64,000 nt of DNA, from NCBI GenBank assembly GCA_000525025.1, contig JCKJ01000001.1, positions 1,240,001-1,304,000 on the forward strand, in the 5' to 3' direction. A program made the position numbers and the translations under genes. Shown here piece after piece: positions 8,866-19,443 of the stretch. The stretch comes from Methylophilaceae bacterium 11 (lineage in GTDB: Bacteria; Pseudomonadota; Gammaproteobacteria; Burkholderiales; Methylophilaceae). The notes below the pieces were generated by a model. That model was not told the DNA's origin and searched no databases. It saw only the letters and a list, made by a program, of their open reading frames with translations. The stretch's first letter is position 1. Each line of letters starts with the position of its first letter.

Positions 8866-9741
8866 ATGGCTGAGATTACCGCAGGTATGGTAAAAGAATT
8901 GCGTGAGCGTACAGATGCGCCCATGATGGATTGCAAAAAAGCATTGACTGAGGCTGAAGGCGATATGACGCGTGCTGAAGAAATTTTGCGCGTACGTTTT
9001 GGTAACAAAGCCAGCAAAGCTGCTGGCCGCGTTGCAGCTGAAGGTACGGTAGGTATTAATATCAGCGCTGATGGCAAAACAGGCACATTGATTGAAGTGA
9101 ACTCTGAAACAGACTTCTGTGCAAAAAATGAAGATTTCTTGAAATTTGTGGCTGAACTTGCACAAGTGGTTAATAGCAATAGCCCAGCCAATATTGAGGC
9201 AGTGGCTACTTTACCTATGCGCGGCGCGACAGCTGAAGAAGCGCGTGCACAATTGGTGGGTAAAATTGGCGAGAACATCACGCCACGTCGTTTTGTGCGT
9301 ACGGAAGCACAAGGTAAATTAATCAGCTACGTGCATGGCAGCAAAATTGGCGTGTTGGTGGATTTGGTGGGCGGTGATGAAGCCTTGGGTAAAGACATTG
9401 CGATGCACATTGCTGCTGCAAAACCAAAATCATTGGATGCGTCAGGTGTGGATGCAGCGTTGATCGAGACAGAGCGTCGTGTTGCGATTGAAAAAGCAAA
9501 AGAAGCCGGCAAACCAGAAGCGATGCTAGAGAAAATTGCAGACGGTACAGTGCAGAAATTCCTGAAAGAAGTGACATTGTTGAGTCAAACATTTGTTAAA
9601 GATGATAAATTGTCGATCGAACAATTGTTGAAATCCAAAAATGCTTCAGTGGCTTCTTTCACTATGTATACTGTAGGTGAAGGCATTGAAAAAGCAGTAG
9701 TGGACTACGCTGCTGAGGTGGCTGCTGCAGCTAAGGTGTAA
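8866..9741 (+). CDS. tsf: Translation elongation factor Ts
   Basis: A 291-residue EF-Ts, the guanine nucleotide exchange factor that releases GDP from EF-Tu. The N-terminal UBA-like domain shows [19 protein letters not shown], followed by the EF-Tu-contacting [10 protein letters not shown] motif (about residues 81-90). The TAGGAG ribosome site at 8855-8860 sets the ATG at 8866. It follows rpsB as in most bacteria and is followed by a strong terminator, so pyrH needs read-through or its own promoter. Confidence 0.98.
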   Translation: MAEITAGMVKELRERTDAPMMDCKKALTEAEGDMTRAEEILRVRFGNKASKAAGRVAAEGTVGINISADGKTGTLIEVNSETDFCAKNEDFLKFVAELAQVVNSNSPANIEAVATLPMRGATAEEARAQLVGKIGENITPRRFVRTEAQGKLISYVHGSKIGVLVDLVGGDEALGKDIAMHIAAAKPKSLDASGVDAALIETERRVAIEKAKEAGKPEAMLEKIADGTVQKFLKEVTLLSQTFVKDDKLSIEQLLKSKNASVASFTMYTVGEGIEKAVVDYAAEVAAAAKV

Positions 9742-9786
9742 TTAAAAGCATTGTAGCGCTACTGTTTGTTTGGTGGTGTTAAAGAG

Positions 9787-9820
9787 GTGAGTTTGACTAA
9801 CGTCAAGCTCACTTTTTTTT
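9787..9820 (+). terminator. Rho-independent terminator after tsf
   Basis: An 11-bp stem GTGAGTTTGAC/GTCAAGCTCAC with one T-G pair and loop TAAC is followed by eight T residues. Confidence 0.9.
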
Positions 9821-9908
9821 GGCTTGCAGCACCTAATCACCGCTTAAAAGTTTAGGCAAACAAGGTGGTTTGTGATTAAATAAGCAAAATTTTAAATTAA
9901 GGAATAAT

Positions 9909-10625
9909 ATGGATAAACCTGCCTTTAAGCGCATTTTACTTAAACTTTCAGGCGAGGCTTTGATGGGGGATGATGCCTATGGAATCAACCGCATCACCAT
10001 TGCGGCAATTGTTGCGCAAGTCAAAGAAGTGGTAGATTTGGGCGTAGAAGTAGGTGTAGTCATTGGTGGCGGTAATATCTTTCGTGGCGTAGCGCCAGCA
10101 GCCAGCGGTATGGATAGAGCGACAGCCGACTATATGGGCATGCTGGCCACTGTAATGAATGCATTGGCATTGCAAGATGCCATGAAGCATGCGGGCATTC
10201 CGGCACGTGTACAAAGTGCGTTGAATATTGAAGCAGTGGCTGAGCCCTATATTCGCGGCAAAGCCATTCGTTATTTGGAAGAAGGGCGTGTAGTCATTTT
10301 TGGTGCTGGTACCGGCAACCCCTTCTTTACCACCGATACCGCTGCAGCGTTGCGCGGCATGGAAATTGATGCAGAAATCGTGTTAAAAGCGACTAAGGTC
10401 GATGGTATTTACACGGATGATCCGAAGAAAAATCCAGACGCAAAACGCTACGAGACAGTCACCTTTGATGAGGCGATTCAAAAAAACCTTAAAGTGATGG
10501 ATGCGACAGCATTGACGTTGTGTCGTGATCAAAAGATGCCAATCTCAGTATTTAGTATTTTTAAACCAGGCGCTTTAAAGCGCGTGGTGATGGGTGAAAA
10601 TGAAGGCACACGCGTAGTGCTTTAA
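9909..10625 (+). CDS. pyrH: UMP kinase
   Basis: A 238-residue UMP kinase of the amino acid kinase superfamily, which makes UDP from UMP and ATP and is unrelated to thymidylate kinase (also in this window at 37906). The motifs [14 protein letters not shown] (residues 5-18), GGGNIFRG (about 54-61) and [16 protein letters not shown] (about 135-150) bind phosphates and UMP. Its ATG follows an AAGGAAT ribosome site. It sits between tsf and frr, the standard proteobacterial order. The 167-base gap before it holds the tsf terminator and an AT-rich stretch that could contain a promoter. Confidence 0.97.
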   Translation: MDKPAFKRILLKLSGEALMGDDAYGINRITIAAIVAQVKEVVDLGVEVGVVIGGGNIFRGVAPAASGMDRATADYMGMLATVMNALALQDAMKHAGIPARVQSALNIEAVAEPYIRGKAIRYLEEGRVVIFGAGTGNPFFTTDTAAALRGMEIDAEIVLKATKVDGIYTDDPKKNPDAKRYETVTFDEAIQKNLKVMDATALTLCRDQKMPISVFSIFKPGALKRVVMGENEGTRVVL

Positions 10626-10664
10626 TATGCAATAGTGCGTTAAGAAAATTGTTGGAGTAATGAC

Positions 10665-11222
10665 ATGTTAGATGATGTAAAAAAATCTGCTGAGCAGAAG
10701 ATGCAAAAGTCGATTGAGGCTTTAAAAAACGATTTGGCCAAAGTACGTACTGGTCGTGCACATACCGGTTTGTTAGATCACGTGATGGTGGAATACTATG
10801 GATCTATGGTGGCCGTGAACCAAGTAGCCAATGTGAATCTGGGCGATGCGCGTACGATTAACGTACAGCCTTACGAAAAAAACATGATGGCCAAAGTGGA
10901 AAAAGCCATTCGTGATTGTGATTTGGGCTTGAATCCGGCGACCAATGGCGATGTGATTCGTGTGCCGATGCCAATGCTCACCGAAGAGCGCCGCCGTGAT
11001 TTGACTAAAATCGTACGTACCGAAGGTGAAAATGCCAAAGTGGCGATCCGCAATGTGCGTCGTGATGCAAATGATGCCTTGAAAAAGTTGGTAAAAGATA
11101 AAGCCATTTCAGAAGATGATGAACGTCGCGCACAGGATGAAGTGCAAAAGATGACGGATAAATCCGTGATTGAAGTGGATAAACTGCTGCAAGTGAAAGA
11201 AGCGGATTTGATGGCAGTATAA
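10665..11222 (+). CDS. frr: Ribosome recycling factor
   Basis: A 185-residue ribosome recycling factor, which with EF-G splits the ribosome after termination. The recognisable parts are [26 protein letters not shown], the INVQPYEK segment, and the basic C-terminal helices with [13 protein letters not shown]. Its length equals that of the family (about 185). A TTGGAGT ribosome site precedes the ATG, 39 bases after pyrH, so it is likely in the same transcript. Confidence 0.98.
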   Translation: MLDDVKKSAEQKMQKSIEALKNDLAKVRTGRAHTGLLDHVMVEYYGSMVAVNQVANVNLGDARTINVQPYEKNMMAKVEKAIRDCDLGLNPATNGDVIRVPMPMLTEERRRDLTKIVRTEGENAKVAIRNVRRDANDALKKLVKDKAISEDDERRAQDEVQKMTDKSVIEVDKLLQVKEADLMAV

Positions 11223-11290
11223 CCACCGCCATCATTGTTATAGTTGCATAAAGCATTTAGGCCAAAAGCTAATTAATCAGGGTTAAATAA

Positions 11291-12055
11291 TTGGGTTTTT
11301 TCTCAAGCAGCACACAAACCATTCCTATTAGTGGAGACATTCCTAATCATGTAGCCGTGATTATGGATGGTAATGGGCGTTGGGCGCGTAAGCGTTTTCT
11401 GCCGAGAGTTGCCGGCCATAAGCGCGGTGTAGAAACCGTACGCACGTTAGTAAAAAAATGTGCTGAACTGAATGTAAAGTACCTCACCTTATTTGCGTTT
11501 AGCAGTGAAAACTGGCGTAGACCTGAAGAAGAAGTCTCATTTTTGATGGGGCTGTTTATGGATGCGCTCAAGCGTGAAGTGGTCAAATTACATGACAATA
11601 ATATTCGTTTGATTTTAATCGGGGATAGCGCAAAGTTTGGTAGCGCATTGATTGAGCAGATTCGTGTCGCAGAGCAGCTTACCGCGAATAACACTGGCCT
11701 TACGCTGACCATTGCGGCCAACTATGGTGGGCGCTGGGATATTCTGCAAGCAGTGAATAAGATGCAGCTTGCCCATCCTGAAAAGGCAGGGCAATTTGTT
11801 GAAAGTGATATTGCTGAAGCACTCTCCATGCATTATGCACCAGAGCCAGATTTATTTATCCGTACTGGCGGTGAGACGCGTATTTCTAACTTCCTGCTTT
11901 GGCAATTGGCATATACCGAGTTCTATTTCACAGACGTGCTGTGGCCAGACTTTGACGATCAGGCATTTCTTCAGGCCGTGCAATCCTATCAGCAACGTGA
12001 GCGTCGTTTTGGGCGCACTAGCGAGCAGTTAACAAGTAGTTCGGTCGATGCTTAA
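11291..12055 (+). CDS. uppS: Undecaprenyl diphosphate synthase (TTG start)
   Basis: A 254-residue cis-prenyltransferase that extends farnesyl diphosphate with eight isopentenyl units to make the C55 carrier lipid for peptidoglycan and O-antigen. [12 protein letters not shown] carries the catalytic aspartate, and [15 protein letters not shown] and ELYFT-like [12 protein letters not shown] are the C-terminal signatures. No ATG lies upstream of the catalytic motif, so the start is the TTG at 11291, with AGGG at 11279-11282 as ribosome site. It overlaps cdsA by 8 bases. Confidence 0.95.
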   Translation: MGFFSSSTQTIPISGDIPNHVAVIMDGNGRWARKRFLPRVAGHKRGVETVRTLVKKCAELNVKYLTLFAFSSENWRRPEEEVSFLMGLFMDALKREVVKLHDNNIRLILIGDSAKFGSALIEQIRVAEQLTANNTGLTLTIAANYGGRWDILQAVNKMQLAHPEKAGQFVESDIAEALSMHYAPEPDLFIRTGGETRISNFLLWQLAYTEFYFTDVLWPDFDDQAFLQAVQSYQQRERRFGRTSEQLTSSSVDA

Positions 12056-12866
12056 AACCCGCATTTTGACAGCATTGGCACTGCTTGCCTGTTTCATTCC
12101 GGCACTTTTTTATTTAGACGATGTCATTTGGTCTTGGCTGATGCTGGTATTGACACTATTGGCATTAAATGAATGGGCGCAATTAATTGGTCTGAATGTC
12201 AATCAAACCCGCCTTTATCTACTCACATCATTGATTTTAGCGTCATTTGCAATCTGGCAGATGACGCTTAACTTTCATTTGTTTTTCTTTCATGCTTTAA
12301 CCGTATTCGCAGTTGCTGCGCTATTTTGGATAGTGTTGGTGCCTATTTGGCTAGCCAAAGGTTTGGTTTGCCGAAACAAAATTATTAATGTAGGGATTGG
12401 CTGGCTATTATTAGGTAGCCTGTGGATGGCCTTGGTTTGCGCAAAAAGAGTGGATCCGTGGTTGTTGCTGATTATTATCTCGACCATCTGGATTGCAGAT
12501 AGCGCGGCTTATTTTGCGGGTAAACGGTTTGGCAAACACAAGCTGGCACCCAGCATTAGTCCTGGTAAAACTTGGGAGGGTGTCCTCGGTGCGCTTGCTG
12601 CGGTGAGTTTGTTTGCGTTGTTGCTCATCTTGTCTAACGCGCACCAGCCTTGGGTTATCTTGCCCGGACTGTGGGTTGTGGCTGTGTTGGGGGTGTACGG
12701 TGATTTGTTTGAGTCCATGTTTAAACGGCAAGCCAACATCAAAGACAGTGGGCAGCTTTTACCTGGGCACGGCGGTATTTTGGATAGGATTGATGGCGTG
12801 ATACCTGCATTACCCATCGCTATTTTAATGCTCTATATTTACCATTACGTGCAAGCAATGGTATAA
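12048..12866 (+). CDS. cdsA: Phosphatidate cytidylyltransferase (CDP-diglyceride synthase)
   Basis: A 272-residue integral membrane enzyme that makes CDP-diacylglycerol from phosphatidate and CTP, the branch point of phospholipid synthesis. Several hydrophobic segments fill the first two thirds. The C-terminal CDS signature is clear: [10 protein letters not shown] then [14 protein letters not shown] (about residues 225-250), which carries the Mg-binding aspartates. It starts inside the end of uppS (8-base overlap), showing tight translational linkage. The length is close to the family norm. Confidence 0.95.
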   Translation: MLKTRILTALALLACFIPALFYLDDVIWSWLMLVLTLLALNEWAQLIGLNVNQTRLYLLTSLILASFAIWQMTLNFHLFFFHALTVFAVAALFWIVLVPIWLAKGLVCRNKIINVGIGWLLLGSLWMALVCAKRVDPWLLLIIISTIWIADSAAYFAGKRFGKHKLAPSISPGKTWEGVLGALAAVSLFALLLILSNAHQPWVILPGLWVVAVLGVYGDLFESMFKRQANIKDSGQLLPGHGGILDRIDGVIPALPIAILMLYIYHYVQAMV

Positions 12867-12901
12867 GTACGGTCAGATTCATTTCTTACGCGGATTTTAG
12901 A

Positions 12902-14101
12902 TTGCAAAACGTCACCATACTTGGCAGCACAGGCACTATCGGACAGCAAACACTCGACGTGATTGCGCGTCATCCTGCACGTTTTAATGCCTTTGCACTG
13001 GCAGCTAACAATAACGTAGATAGTTTGTTTAAGCAGTGTCTTCAGTTCAAACCACGCTATGCAGTGCTGTTAGAAGAGCAAGCGGCGTATCAACTCACGC
13101 AACGCTTACGCGAAGCTAATTCCTTGACTGAGGTCTTGGTAGGCATGCAAGGGCTGGAGTTTGTGTCCAGCTGCGATGATGTGCAGGTCGTCATGGCGGC
13201 GATTGTGGGTGCTGCCGGACTGAAACCAGCAATGGCCGCAGCCAATGCTGGTAAGCGTATCTTACTGGCGAATAAAGAAACATTAGTGATGGCGGGCAGC
13301 TTGTTTATGCAAGCGGTCAAACAAGGCGGTGCAACATTATTGCCTATTGATAGTGAGCATAATGCTATCTTTCAGGTGATGCCACCAGTATCACATGCCC
13401 ATTTGCAAGAAGGTGGCGTGCGCAAGGTTATTTTGACGGCTTCTGGTGGCCCTTTTAGAAACTACAGCCAAGCACAATTAAAACAAGTCACTACTGAGCT
13501 GGCGTTAAAACACCCCAATTGGGTGATGGGTGCAAAGATCACCATAGACTCAGCAACCCTGATGAATAAAGGGCTGGAAGTGATTGAGGCACATTGGTTG
13601 TTTAATGCACAGCCGGAACAAATTGAAGTGGTGGTGCATCCACAAAGTGTGATTCACTCTATGGTGGAATATGTAGATGGCAGTGTGCTGGCACAGTTGG
13701 GGAATCCTGATATGCGCACGCCGATTGCTTACGCACTGGGATACCCTGAGCGTATTGAGGCTGGTGTCAAGTCTTTGAATTTGATAGAAATTGCGCAGCT
13801 ACAATTTGAGAAACCGGACATGGAACGTTTCCCTTGTCTGCGTCTAGCGTATGACGCACTCAAATTGGGTGGTACCGCTTCAACCATTCTAAATGCTGCA
13901 AATGAAATTGCCGTTGCAGCATTTTTGCAGAAATCATTACATTTTTTAGAGCTCCCACAATTAATTTCAGACGCGCTGATGGCTATTCCTACCGAGGCAG
14001 TGAGTAGTTTGGAACAATTGATTGAAGTGGATGCGCGCGCTAGAGCGTATGCGCGAAATTGGTTGGCTAACCATGCCAATGTAGAGGTGTTAAGCGCATG
14101 A
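12902..14101 (+). CDS. dxr: 1-deoxy-D-xylulose-5-phosphate reductoisomerase (TTG start)
   Basis: A 399-residue enzyme of the MEP isoprenoid pathway that turns DXP into MEP with NADPH. The nucleotide-binding GSTGTIGQQTL is at residues 8-18, LLANKETLVMAG follows, and the metal/substrate region reads LPIDSEHNAIFQ and TASGGPF. The reading frame opens with TTG at 12902, and the next ATG lies far inside the conserved domain, so TTG is the start. It overlaps rseP by 4 bases (ATGA). Together with uppS it supplies isoprenoid building blocks used for carrier lipids and the squalene genes at the left edge. Confidence 0.96.
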   Translation: MQNVTILGSTGTIGQQTLDVIARHPARFNAFALAANNNVDSLFKQCLQFKPRYAVLLEEQAAYQLTQRLREANSLTEVLVGMQGLEFVSSCDDVQVVMAAIVGAAGLKPAMAAANAGKRILLANKETLVMAGSLFMQAVKQGGATLLPIDSEHNAIFQVMPPVSHAHLQEGGVRKVILTASGGPFRNYSQAQLKQVTTELALKHPNWVMGAKITIDSATLMNKGLEVIEAHWLFNAQPEQIEVVVHPQSVIHSMVEYVDGSVLAQLGNPDMRTPIAYALGYPERIEAGVKSLNLIEIAQLQFEKPDMERFPCLRLAYDALKLGGTASTILNAANEIAVAAFLQKSLHFLELPQLISDALMAIPTEAVSSLEQLIEVDARARAYARNWLANHANVEVLSA

Positions 14102-15492
14102 TGACTGTATTAGCATTCATTGTCACCATTGGTCTGTTGGTGACAATCCACGAATATGGACACTATCAAGTCGCACGTTGGTGTGGCATACGTGTATTAC
14201 GTTTTTCTATTGGCTTCGGCAAGCCATTGTGGAAAACAACCCTAGGTAAAGACCGTACAGAGTTCATTTTGGCAGCCATTCCATTGGGTGGTTACGTCAA
14301 AATGTTGGATGAACGTGAGCTCCAACAAGAGCAGGCAGACCCTCAATTACGCGGACGCGTTCCTCAGTATTCTGAACAGGAGTTGGCAAACGCATTCAAT
14401 CGTAAATCAGTGTATCAACGTATGGCCGTTGTATTGGCAGGCCCCGTGGCCAATTTATTGTTGGCGGTGATTTTATATTGGGGCTTGTTTTTATTAGGTG
14501 TCACAGGTATCAGGCCCATCGTGGGCGAAGTGCAGGCAGATAGTTTGGCTAGTCAGGCTAGTTTGAAAAAGGGTGATGTCATCCAAAAAGTGGATGGTCA
14601 GCCAGTGAAAACTTGGCAAGATGCTCGGTGGGTGCTGTTAAACGCTTCTCTTGAAAAGAGTGCGGTGGAAATAGAGACATTAGATGCTGGCAATGCTTTG
14701 CATCTCACAACACTCAGTTTTGATGGTGTTAACAACAATGCGGAAGAAGATATCTTACATAAGTTAGGCATGGACATGACCAAGCCTGATGTACCGGCCG
14801 TGATAGGCGAGCTGTTGCCGTCATCTGTGGCAGTGGCTGCTGGGTTTCAAGTGGGCGATCAGATTATTGCTTTGGATCATATCGCGGTGAAAAACTGGGA
14901 AAGCGTGGTCAGCTACGTCAAAGAAAGCCCCAATAAGCAGATTCAATTTGAAGTGTTGAGACATCAGCAATCTATTCGTATTAATGCGACGCCAGAAGCG
15001 ATCACGGAGAATGGTAGTACAGTAGGGCGTTTGGGGGCAAGTGTTAAGGTTGATAAGCAAGCGTTGGAAAACCTGCTCGTTGAGGTGAACTATTCCGTGC
15101 TGGAGAGTCTACAAAAGGCAGTAGAGAAAACTTGGGATACTTCGGTGTTTAGCCTCAAGATGCTTGCCAATATGGTGACTGGTAAAGTGTCTTGGAAGGG
15201 CATCAGCGGCCCGGTAAGTATTGCCAGTTTTGCCGGAGAAAGTGCAAGTTTGGGTATTAAAGTGTTTTTGGGCTTTTTAGCGCTGGTAAGCATTAGTATT
15301 GGTGTGCTCAACCTTTTGCCGATACCTGTGCTGGATGGCGGGCATTTGATGTATTATATCGTAGAAATTTTTAAAGGGTCGCCTGTCTCCGAACAGGTGA
15401 TGATGATGGGTCAGAAAATTGGTCTTGGGGTACTAGGCCTTTTGATGATGGTCGCAATCTTTAACGATATCAATCGTTTTATGATTGGTTAA
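14098..15492 (+). CDS. rseP: RseP, site-2 intramembrane zinc metalloprotease
   Basis: A 464-residue membrane protease that cleaves within the membrane, for example the anti-sigma factor RseA in the envelope stress response, and trims signal peptides. The zinc site TIHEYGHY (HExxH) lies in the first membrane helix at about residues 17-24. Two PDZ-like domains follow (about 110-200 and 220-305), and NLLPIPVLDGG (about 400) supplies the third ligand. It starts 4 bases inside dxr and leads directly into bamA, the usual order, linking envelope stress sensing to barrel assembly. Confidence 0.96.
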   Translation: MMTVLAFIVTIGLLVTIHEYGHYQVARWCGIRVLRFSIGFGKPLWKTTLGKDRTEFILAAIPLGGYVKMLDERELQQEQADPQLRGRVPQYSEQELANAFNRKSVYQRMAVVLAGPVANLLLAVILYWGLFLLGVTGIRPIVGEVQADSLASQASLKKGDVIQKVDGQPVKTWQDARWVLLNASLEKSAVEIETLDAGNALHLTTLSFDGVNNNAEEDILHKLGMDMTKPDVPAVIGELLPSSVAVAAGFQVGDQIIALDHIAVKNWESVVSYVKESPNKQIQFEVLRHQQSIRINATPEAITENGSTVGRLGASVKVDKQALENLLVEVNYSVLESLQKAVEKTWDTSVFSLKMLANMVTGKVSWKGISGPVSIASFAGESASLGIKVFLGFLALVSISIGVLNLLPIPVLDGGHLMYYIVEIFKGSPVSEQVMMMGQKIGLGVLGLLMMVAIFNDINRFMIG

Positions 15493-15505
15493 TAGAAGCA
15501 AAGTA

Positions 15506-17815
15506 ATGAAATTAAAACCAAAAATCATTTCAGCATTGATGTTTGCTTTATTAAGCAACTCCGCTTTGGCGATAGAGCCTTTTGTCATTAAAGATATTCG
15601 GGTAGAAGGCTTGCAACGTACAGAAGCTGGCACGGTATTTAACTATTTGCCTATGCAAGTGGGTGATGTGATGAGCGATGAAAAAGCCACACAAGCCATT
15701 AAGTCTTTATATGGTACGGGCTTTTTTAAAGATGTCCGCGTTGAGGCTGAAGGTGATGTACTGGTCGTGACTGTGCAAGAGCGTGCTTCTGTTGCGCAGA
15801 TTGACTTTAGCGGCAATAAATCATTTCCTTCCGACAAAATGAAAGATGGTTTGAAGCAAATCGGCATTTCTGAAGGCCAGATTTTCGATAAATCCCAATT
15901 AGATCGTGCCGAGCAGGAAATCAAACGCCAGTATTTGTCGCAAGGTAAATACGGCGCATCTGTCAAAACAGTGGTCAGCCCATTAGAGCGTAACCGTGTC
16001 GCTGTGAAGTTTGAAATTGAGGAGGGCGCGGTTGCCAAAATTCGTGATATCAATATTGTTGGCAACCAAGCATTCACCACCGAAGATTTACGCGCAGAGT
16101 TTTTGCTGACTACACCTAACTGGATGAGTTGGTGGAATAAAGATGACCAATACTCCAAACAAAAATTAACCGCTGACCTAGAAACACTCAAGTCTTTCTA
16201 TATGAATCAGGGTTACCTTGAGTTTGCCATTGATTCAACGCAGGTGTCTATTTCTCCTGATAAACAAGACATTTATATTACAGTCAATATCACTGAGGGT
16301 GAAAAATACACCATTAGCGATGTGAAGCTTGCAGGTGATTTACAAGTGCCTGAAGCTGACTTGACCAAGCTCATTACAATTCATAAAGGCGATGTATTTA
16401 ATCGCCAACTGGTATCAGAAACCAGCAAAGCATTAGGTGACCGACTCAGTGAAGATGGCTATGCGTTTTCAAACGTCAATGCCATTCCGGAAATCAACAA
16501 AGAAAATCACACGGCAGCATTTACATTCTTTGTCGACCCTGGACGTAAAGTCTATATTAGACGCATTAACCTGACTGGGAATACACGTACACGGGATTCT
16601 GTATTGCGTCGTGAAATGCGTCAATTAGAGTCGGCTTGGTATGCAGGTGACAAAATTAAACGTTCAAAAGAACGTCTGGATCGTTTGCAATACTTTGATA
16701 GCGTAGAACTTGAGACGCCAGCAGTACCAGGTACAAATGACCAAGTAGACTTGAATGTGAATGTGGCTGAAAAGGCGACTGGCAGTGTTCAGTTTGGTGC
16801 GGGTCTGTCCAGTAACGAAGGCGTGGTATTAGGCTTCAATATTAACCAGCCTAACTTTTTGGGTACGGGTAACCGTGTCGCCACGCAAATCAACACCAGT
16901 AAAGTCAATACGGTATATTCACTTTCATTCACGGATCCTTACTTTACACCAGATGGTATCAGTCGCGGTTTTGATGTGTATCGTCGTGACGTAGACACAG
17001 ATACTAGTCAGACGAGCCAGCTGGGTTCTTATCAAAGCTCATCTTACGGCTTCGGCGTACGCTTTGGTTTGCCACTGACTGAGCGTGACTTTTTATCCGC
17101 TGGTATTACCGCTGACTTTACCCAAATTGATTTGAATAGCAGTAGCCCAGTTCAATATATTAATTTCTGCGGTAACACTAGCGGTTGTGATAGTAACTCG
17201 GTGCAATTGTCTGCAGGCTGGACCTATGATTCGCGCGATAATATCTTGTTCCCAAGTAAAGGTGTTTTACAGAAACTGACGGCAGAAGTGGCAATACCCG
17301 GCCTTGATTTGCAGTACTACAAACTTAACTATCAGCACGCATGGTATAAAGATCTAGGCAGTTCCTTCACACTCATGTTGAATGGTGAACTCGGTTATGG
17401 CGACACCTATGGCGGTAAGAAATACCCATTCTTTAAAAACTACTATTTAGGTGGCGTGAACTCATTACGTGGCTTCCAGAATGGTTCACTTGGCCCGCGT
17501 GATATTGATCCTACGACGGGACAGGAGTTCTCCGTGGGAGGTACCAAACGCGTGCTTGGTAACGTAGAGTTATTTATGCCCGTACCTTTGATTAAAGACA
17601 CTAAGCAGTTTAGATTGAGTGCCTTCTTGGATGGCGGTGGTGTGTATGCTGGGTCGGAATCTATCAATGCCGATGCATTGCGGTTTTCAGCAGGTGTAGG
17701 TGTCACTTGGGTATCACCGTTTGGTCCGCTAAAGCTAATTTTAGCCAAGCCGCTGAATGATAAAGAGGGTGACGATACACAAGTGTTACAATTCCAATTA
17801 GGGCAGCAGTTTTAA
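15506..17815 (+). CDS. bamA: BamA, outer membrane protein assembly factor
   Basis: A 769-residue Omp85-family protein, the core of the machine that inserts beta-barrels into the outer membrane. I placed the start at the ATG at 15506, which begins a signal peptide (KLKPKIISALMFALLSNSALA); an in-frame start at 15485 would overlap rseP. Five POTRA repeats span about residues 24-420, followed by a 16-strand barrel with the conserved lid loop segment VNSLRGF (VRGF/LRGF type). The final residues LQFQLGQQF end in phenylalanine, the barrel-targeting signal. rseP precedes it and skp follows. Confidence 0.97.
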   Translation: MKLKPKIISALMFALLSNSALAIEPFVIKDIRVEGLQRTEAGTVFNYLPMQVGDVMSDEKATQAIKSLYGTGFFKDVRVEAEGDVLVVTVQERASVAQIDFSGNKSFPSDKMKDGLKQIGISEGQIFDKSQLDRAEQEIKRQYLSQGKYGASVKTVVSPLERNRVAVKFEIEEGAVAKIRDINIVGNQAFTTEDLRAEFLLTTPNWMSWWNKDDQYSKQKLTADLETLKSFYMNQGYLEFAIDSTQVSISPDKQDIYITVNITEGEKYTISDVKLAGDLQVPEADLTKLITIHKGDVFNRQLVSETSKALGDRLSEDGYAFSNVNAIPEINKENHTAAFTFFVDPGRKVYIRRINLTGNTRTRDSVLRREMRQLESAWYAGDKIKRSKERLDRLQYFDSVELETPAVPGTNDQVDLNVNVAEKATGSVQFGAGLSSNEGVVLGFNINQPNFLGTGNRVATQINTSKVNTVYSLSFTDPYFTPDGISRGFDVYRRDVDTDTSQTSQLGSYQSSSYGFGVRFGLPLTERDFLSAGITADFTQIDLNSSSPVQYINFCGNTSGCDSNSVQLSAGWTYDSRDNILFPSKGVLQKLTAEVAIPGLDLQYYKLNYQHAWYKDLGSSFTLMLNGELGYGDTYGGKKYPFFKNYYLGGVNSLRGFQNGSLGPRDIDPTTGQEFSVGGTKRVLGNVELFMPVPLIKDTKQFRLSAFLDGGGVYAGSESINADALRFSAGVGVTWVSPFGPLKLILAKPLNDKEGDDTQVLQFQLGQQF

Positions 17816-17862
17816 TTCGGCCGTGAATCCTATAAGATGAATGGATATCCAAGGAGTATTGA

Positions 17863-18366
17863 TTGAAGCAATTTTTTGTATCGTTAACTGTTGTATTAGG
17901 GGTGGTGTTAAGCGCGACTGTTAGCGCAGCAGAACTCAAAATAGGATATGTGCAGGTCGATAAATTGCTGCAAGAAGCTCCGCAAACTGCAGAAAGTGGT
18001 AAAAAGCTCGAGAAAGAGTTCAGCCCGCGTTCACAAGAATTAGATCGCTTGCAAAAGCAAATTCGAGATTTAGAAGCTACCTTAGACAAAGACCGGTTGA
18101 CGACCACAGATACTGAACGTCGTAACCGTGAGCGCGATGCTTCTAATCTCAAATTAGAATTTCAACGTAAACAACGTGAGCTCAGAGAAGACATTAATCT
18201 CAGAAAAAATGAAGAGCTAGCTGTGCTGCAAGACCGTATCAATAAAGCAGTTACGTCAGTGGCCGAAACAGATAATTTTGATTTGGTCGTGTACGGCGGC
18301 GTAGCCTATGCCAGTAAGAAAATAGACATTACCGATAAAGTACTTAAGCTTTTAGGTAAGAAGTAG
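17863..18366 (+). CDS. skp: Skp/OmpH periplasmic chaperone (TTG start)
   Basis: A 167-residue periplasmic chaperone that holds unfolded outer-membrane proteins on their way to BamA. A signal peptide ending ATVSA covers about residues 1-23, then IGYVQVDKLLQEAP starts the mature protein. A long charged helical hairpin (about 55-135) forms the tentacles. The start is TTG at 17863, with a strong AAGGAG at 17851-17856. It sits between bamA and lpxD, as in most proteobacteria. Confidence 0.93.
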   Translation: MKQFFVSLTVVLGVVLSATVSAAELKIGYVQVDKLLQEAPQTAESGKKLEKEFSPRSQELDRLQKQIRDLEATLDKDRLTTTDTERRNRERDASNLKLEFQRKQRELREDINLRKNEELAVLQDRINKAVTSVAETDNFDLVVYGGVAYASKKIDITDKVLKLLGKK

Positions 18367-18389
18367 CATCTCACGCGTGCTAGGGTGAG

Positions 18390-19424
18390 ATGATGCTGAC
18401 GATTGCCGCAATTATAAACACGCTGGGGGGTGAGGTGTCTGGGGATGCTTCCACGCCAATCGATCGTGTTGGTTCACTGGGCTATGCACAGGTTGGTGCA
18501 ATCGGTTTCTTTATGGATACCAAGTACTTAAACGCACTTACGCAAACGCAAGCGAGTGCCGTGATTCTTAAGCCAGAACATACGCATTTAACAGCACTTC
18601 CTAAAATCATTACCGACAATCCTTACGCTTATTTTGCTAAGGTTTCTTCGTTGCTTAATCCTCAACCACAACGTGTTGCTGGCATTCATCAGAGTGTCGT
18701 GATTGGAGAGCATACACAAATTGACCCAAGTGTGTCGATTGAAGCAAATGCGGTGATTGCTGATCACGTGACGCTGGGGGCAGATGTTTTTGTAGGTGCT
18801 GGCTGTGTCATCGAACACCATGTGGTGATTGAAGCGGGAACAGTGCTTGAGCCCAATGTCACCATTAAGCACGGCACTAAAATTGGCAAGCACTGTCATT
18901 TATATGCGGGTTGTGTGATAGGTAACGATGGCTTTGGTTATGCAGAAGAAAATGGTCGCTGGGTAAAAATTCCTCAAGTCGGTCGTGTGGTGATTGAAGA
19001 TCATGTCGATGTTGGCGCAAACACCACTGTGGATAGAGGTGCGATTGACGATACCGTGATTGAAGAGGGTGTAAAGTTGGACAACCTGATTCAGATTGCC
19101 CACAACTGCAGAATAGGCGCACATACGGTGATTGCTGGTTGCGTGGGTATTGCAGGTAGTGCCATTATTGGCAAGCATTGCAAAATTGGTGGTGCTGCCA
19201 TGATACTTGGACATTTAACGATTACGGATGGCGTTACTATTTCGCCTGGCAGCATGATTATGCGTTCGATTCGCCAAGTTGGAACCTATACTGCGCTCAT
19301 GCCGTTCCAAGAACATGAGGCGTGGCTGAAAACCGCCGCAAATATTCGCCACTTGAACCAATTAACAGATAAAATAAAAGCTTTAGAAGATGCTATTCAT
19401 CAAATAAGCCATCAAGCAAAATAA
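18390..19424 (+). CDS. lpxD: UDP-3-O-(3-hydroxyacyl)glucosamine N-acyltransferase
   Basis: A 344-residue acyltransferase for the third step of lipid A synthesis, adding a hydroxyacyl chain from ACP to the glucosamine nitrogen. An N-terminal uridine-binding domain (about 1-100) is followed by a left-handed beta-helix of hexapeptide repeats (about 105-300) with catalytic-type LIQIAHNCRIG (His in AHN). A C-terminal helix reads AANIRHLNQL. AGGG at 18382-18385 precedes paired ATGs at 18390 and 18393, and either could be used. It is part of the lpxD-fabZ-lpxA-lpxB block. Confidence 0.96.
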   Translation: MMLTIAAIINTLGGEVSGDASTPIDRVGSLGYAQVGAIGFFMDTKYLNALTQTQASAVILKPEHTHLTALPKIITDNPYAYFAKVSSLLNPQPQRVAGIHQSVVIGEHTQIDPSVSIEANAVIADHVTLGADVFVGAGCVIEHHVVIEAGTVLEPNVTIKHGTKIGKHCHLYAGCVIGNDGFGYAEENGRWVKIPQVGRVVIEDHVDVGANTTVDRGAIDDTVIEEGVKLDNLIQIAHNCRIGAHTVIAGCVGIAGSAIIGKHCKIGGAAMILGHLTITDGVTISPGSMIMRSIRQVGTYTALMPFQEHEAWLKTAANIRHLNQLTDKIKALEDAIHQISHQAK

Positions 19425-19443
19425 TCAGAGTTAGAGAGTCGCT

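Noticed and set aside
8853-9281. 142-codon minus-strand open frame opposite tsf
   Set aside because: It lies wholly within the well-supported tsf gene, has no ribosome site and resembles no family.
15643-16191. 182-codon minus-strand open frame opposite bamA
   Set aside because: A shadow of the POTRA-coding part of bamA; low-complexity translation rich in Ser and Leu.
17703-18152. 149-codon minus-strand frame across the bamA-skp junction
   Set aside because: It spans two real genes on the other strand and has no recognisable protein.
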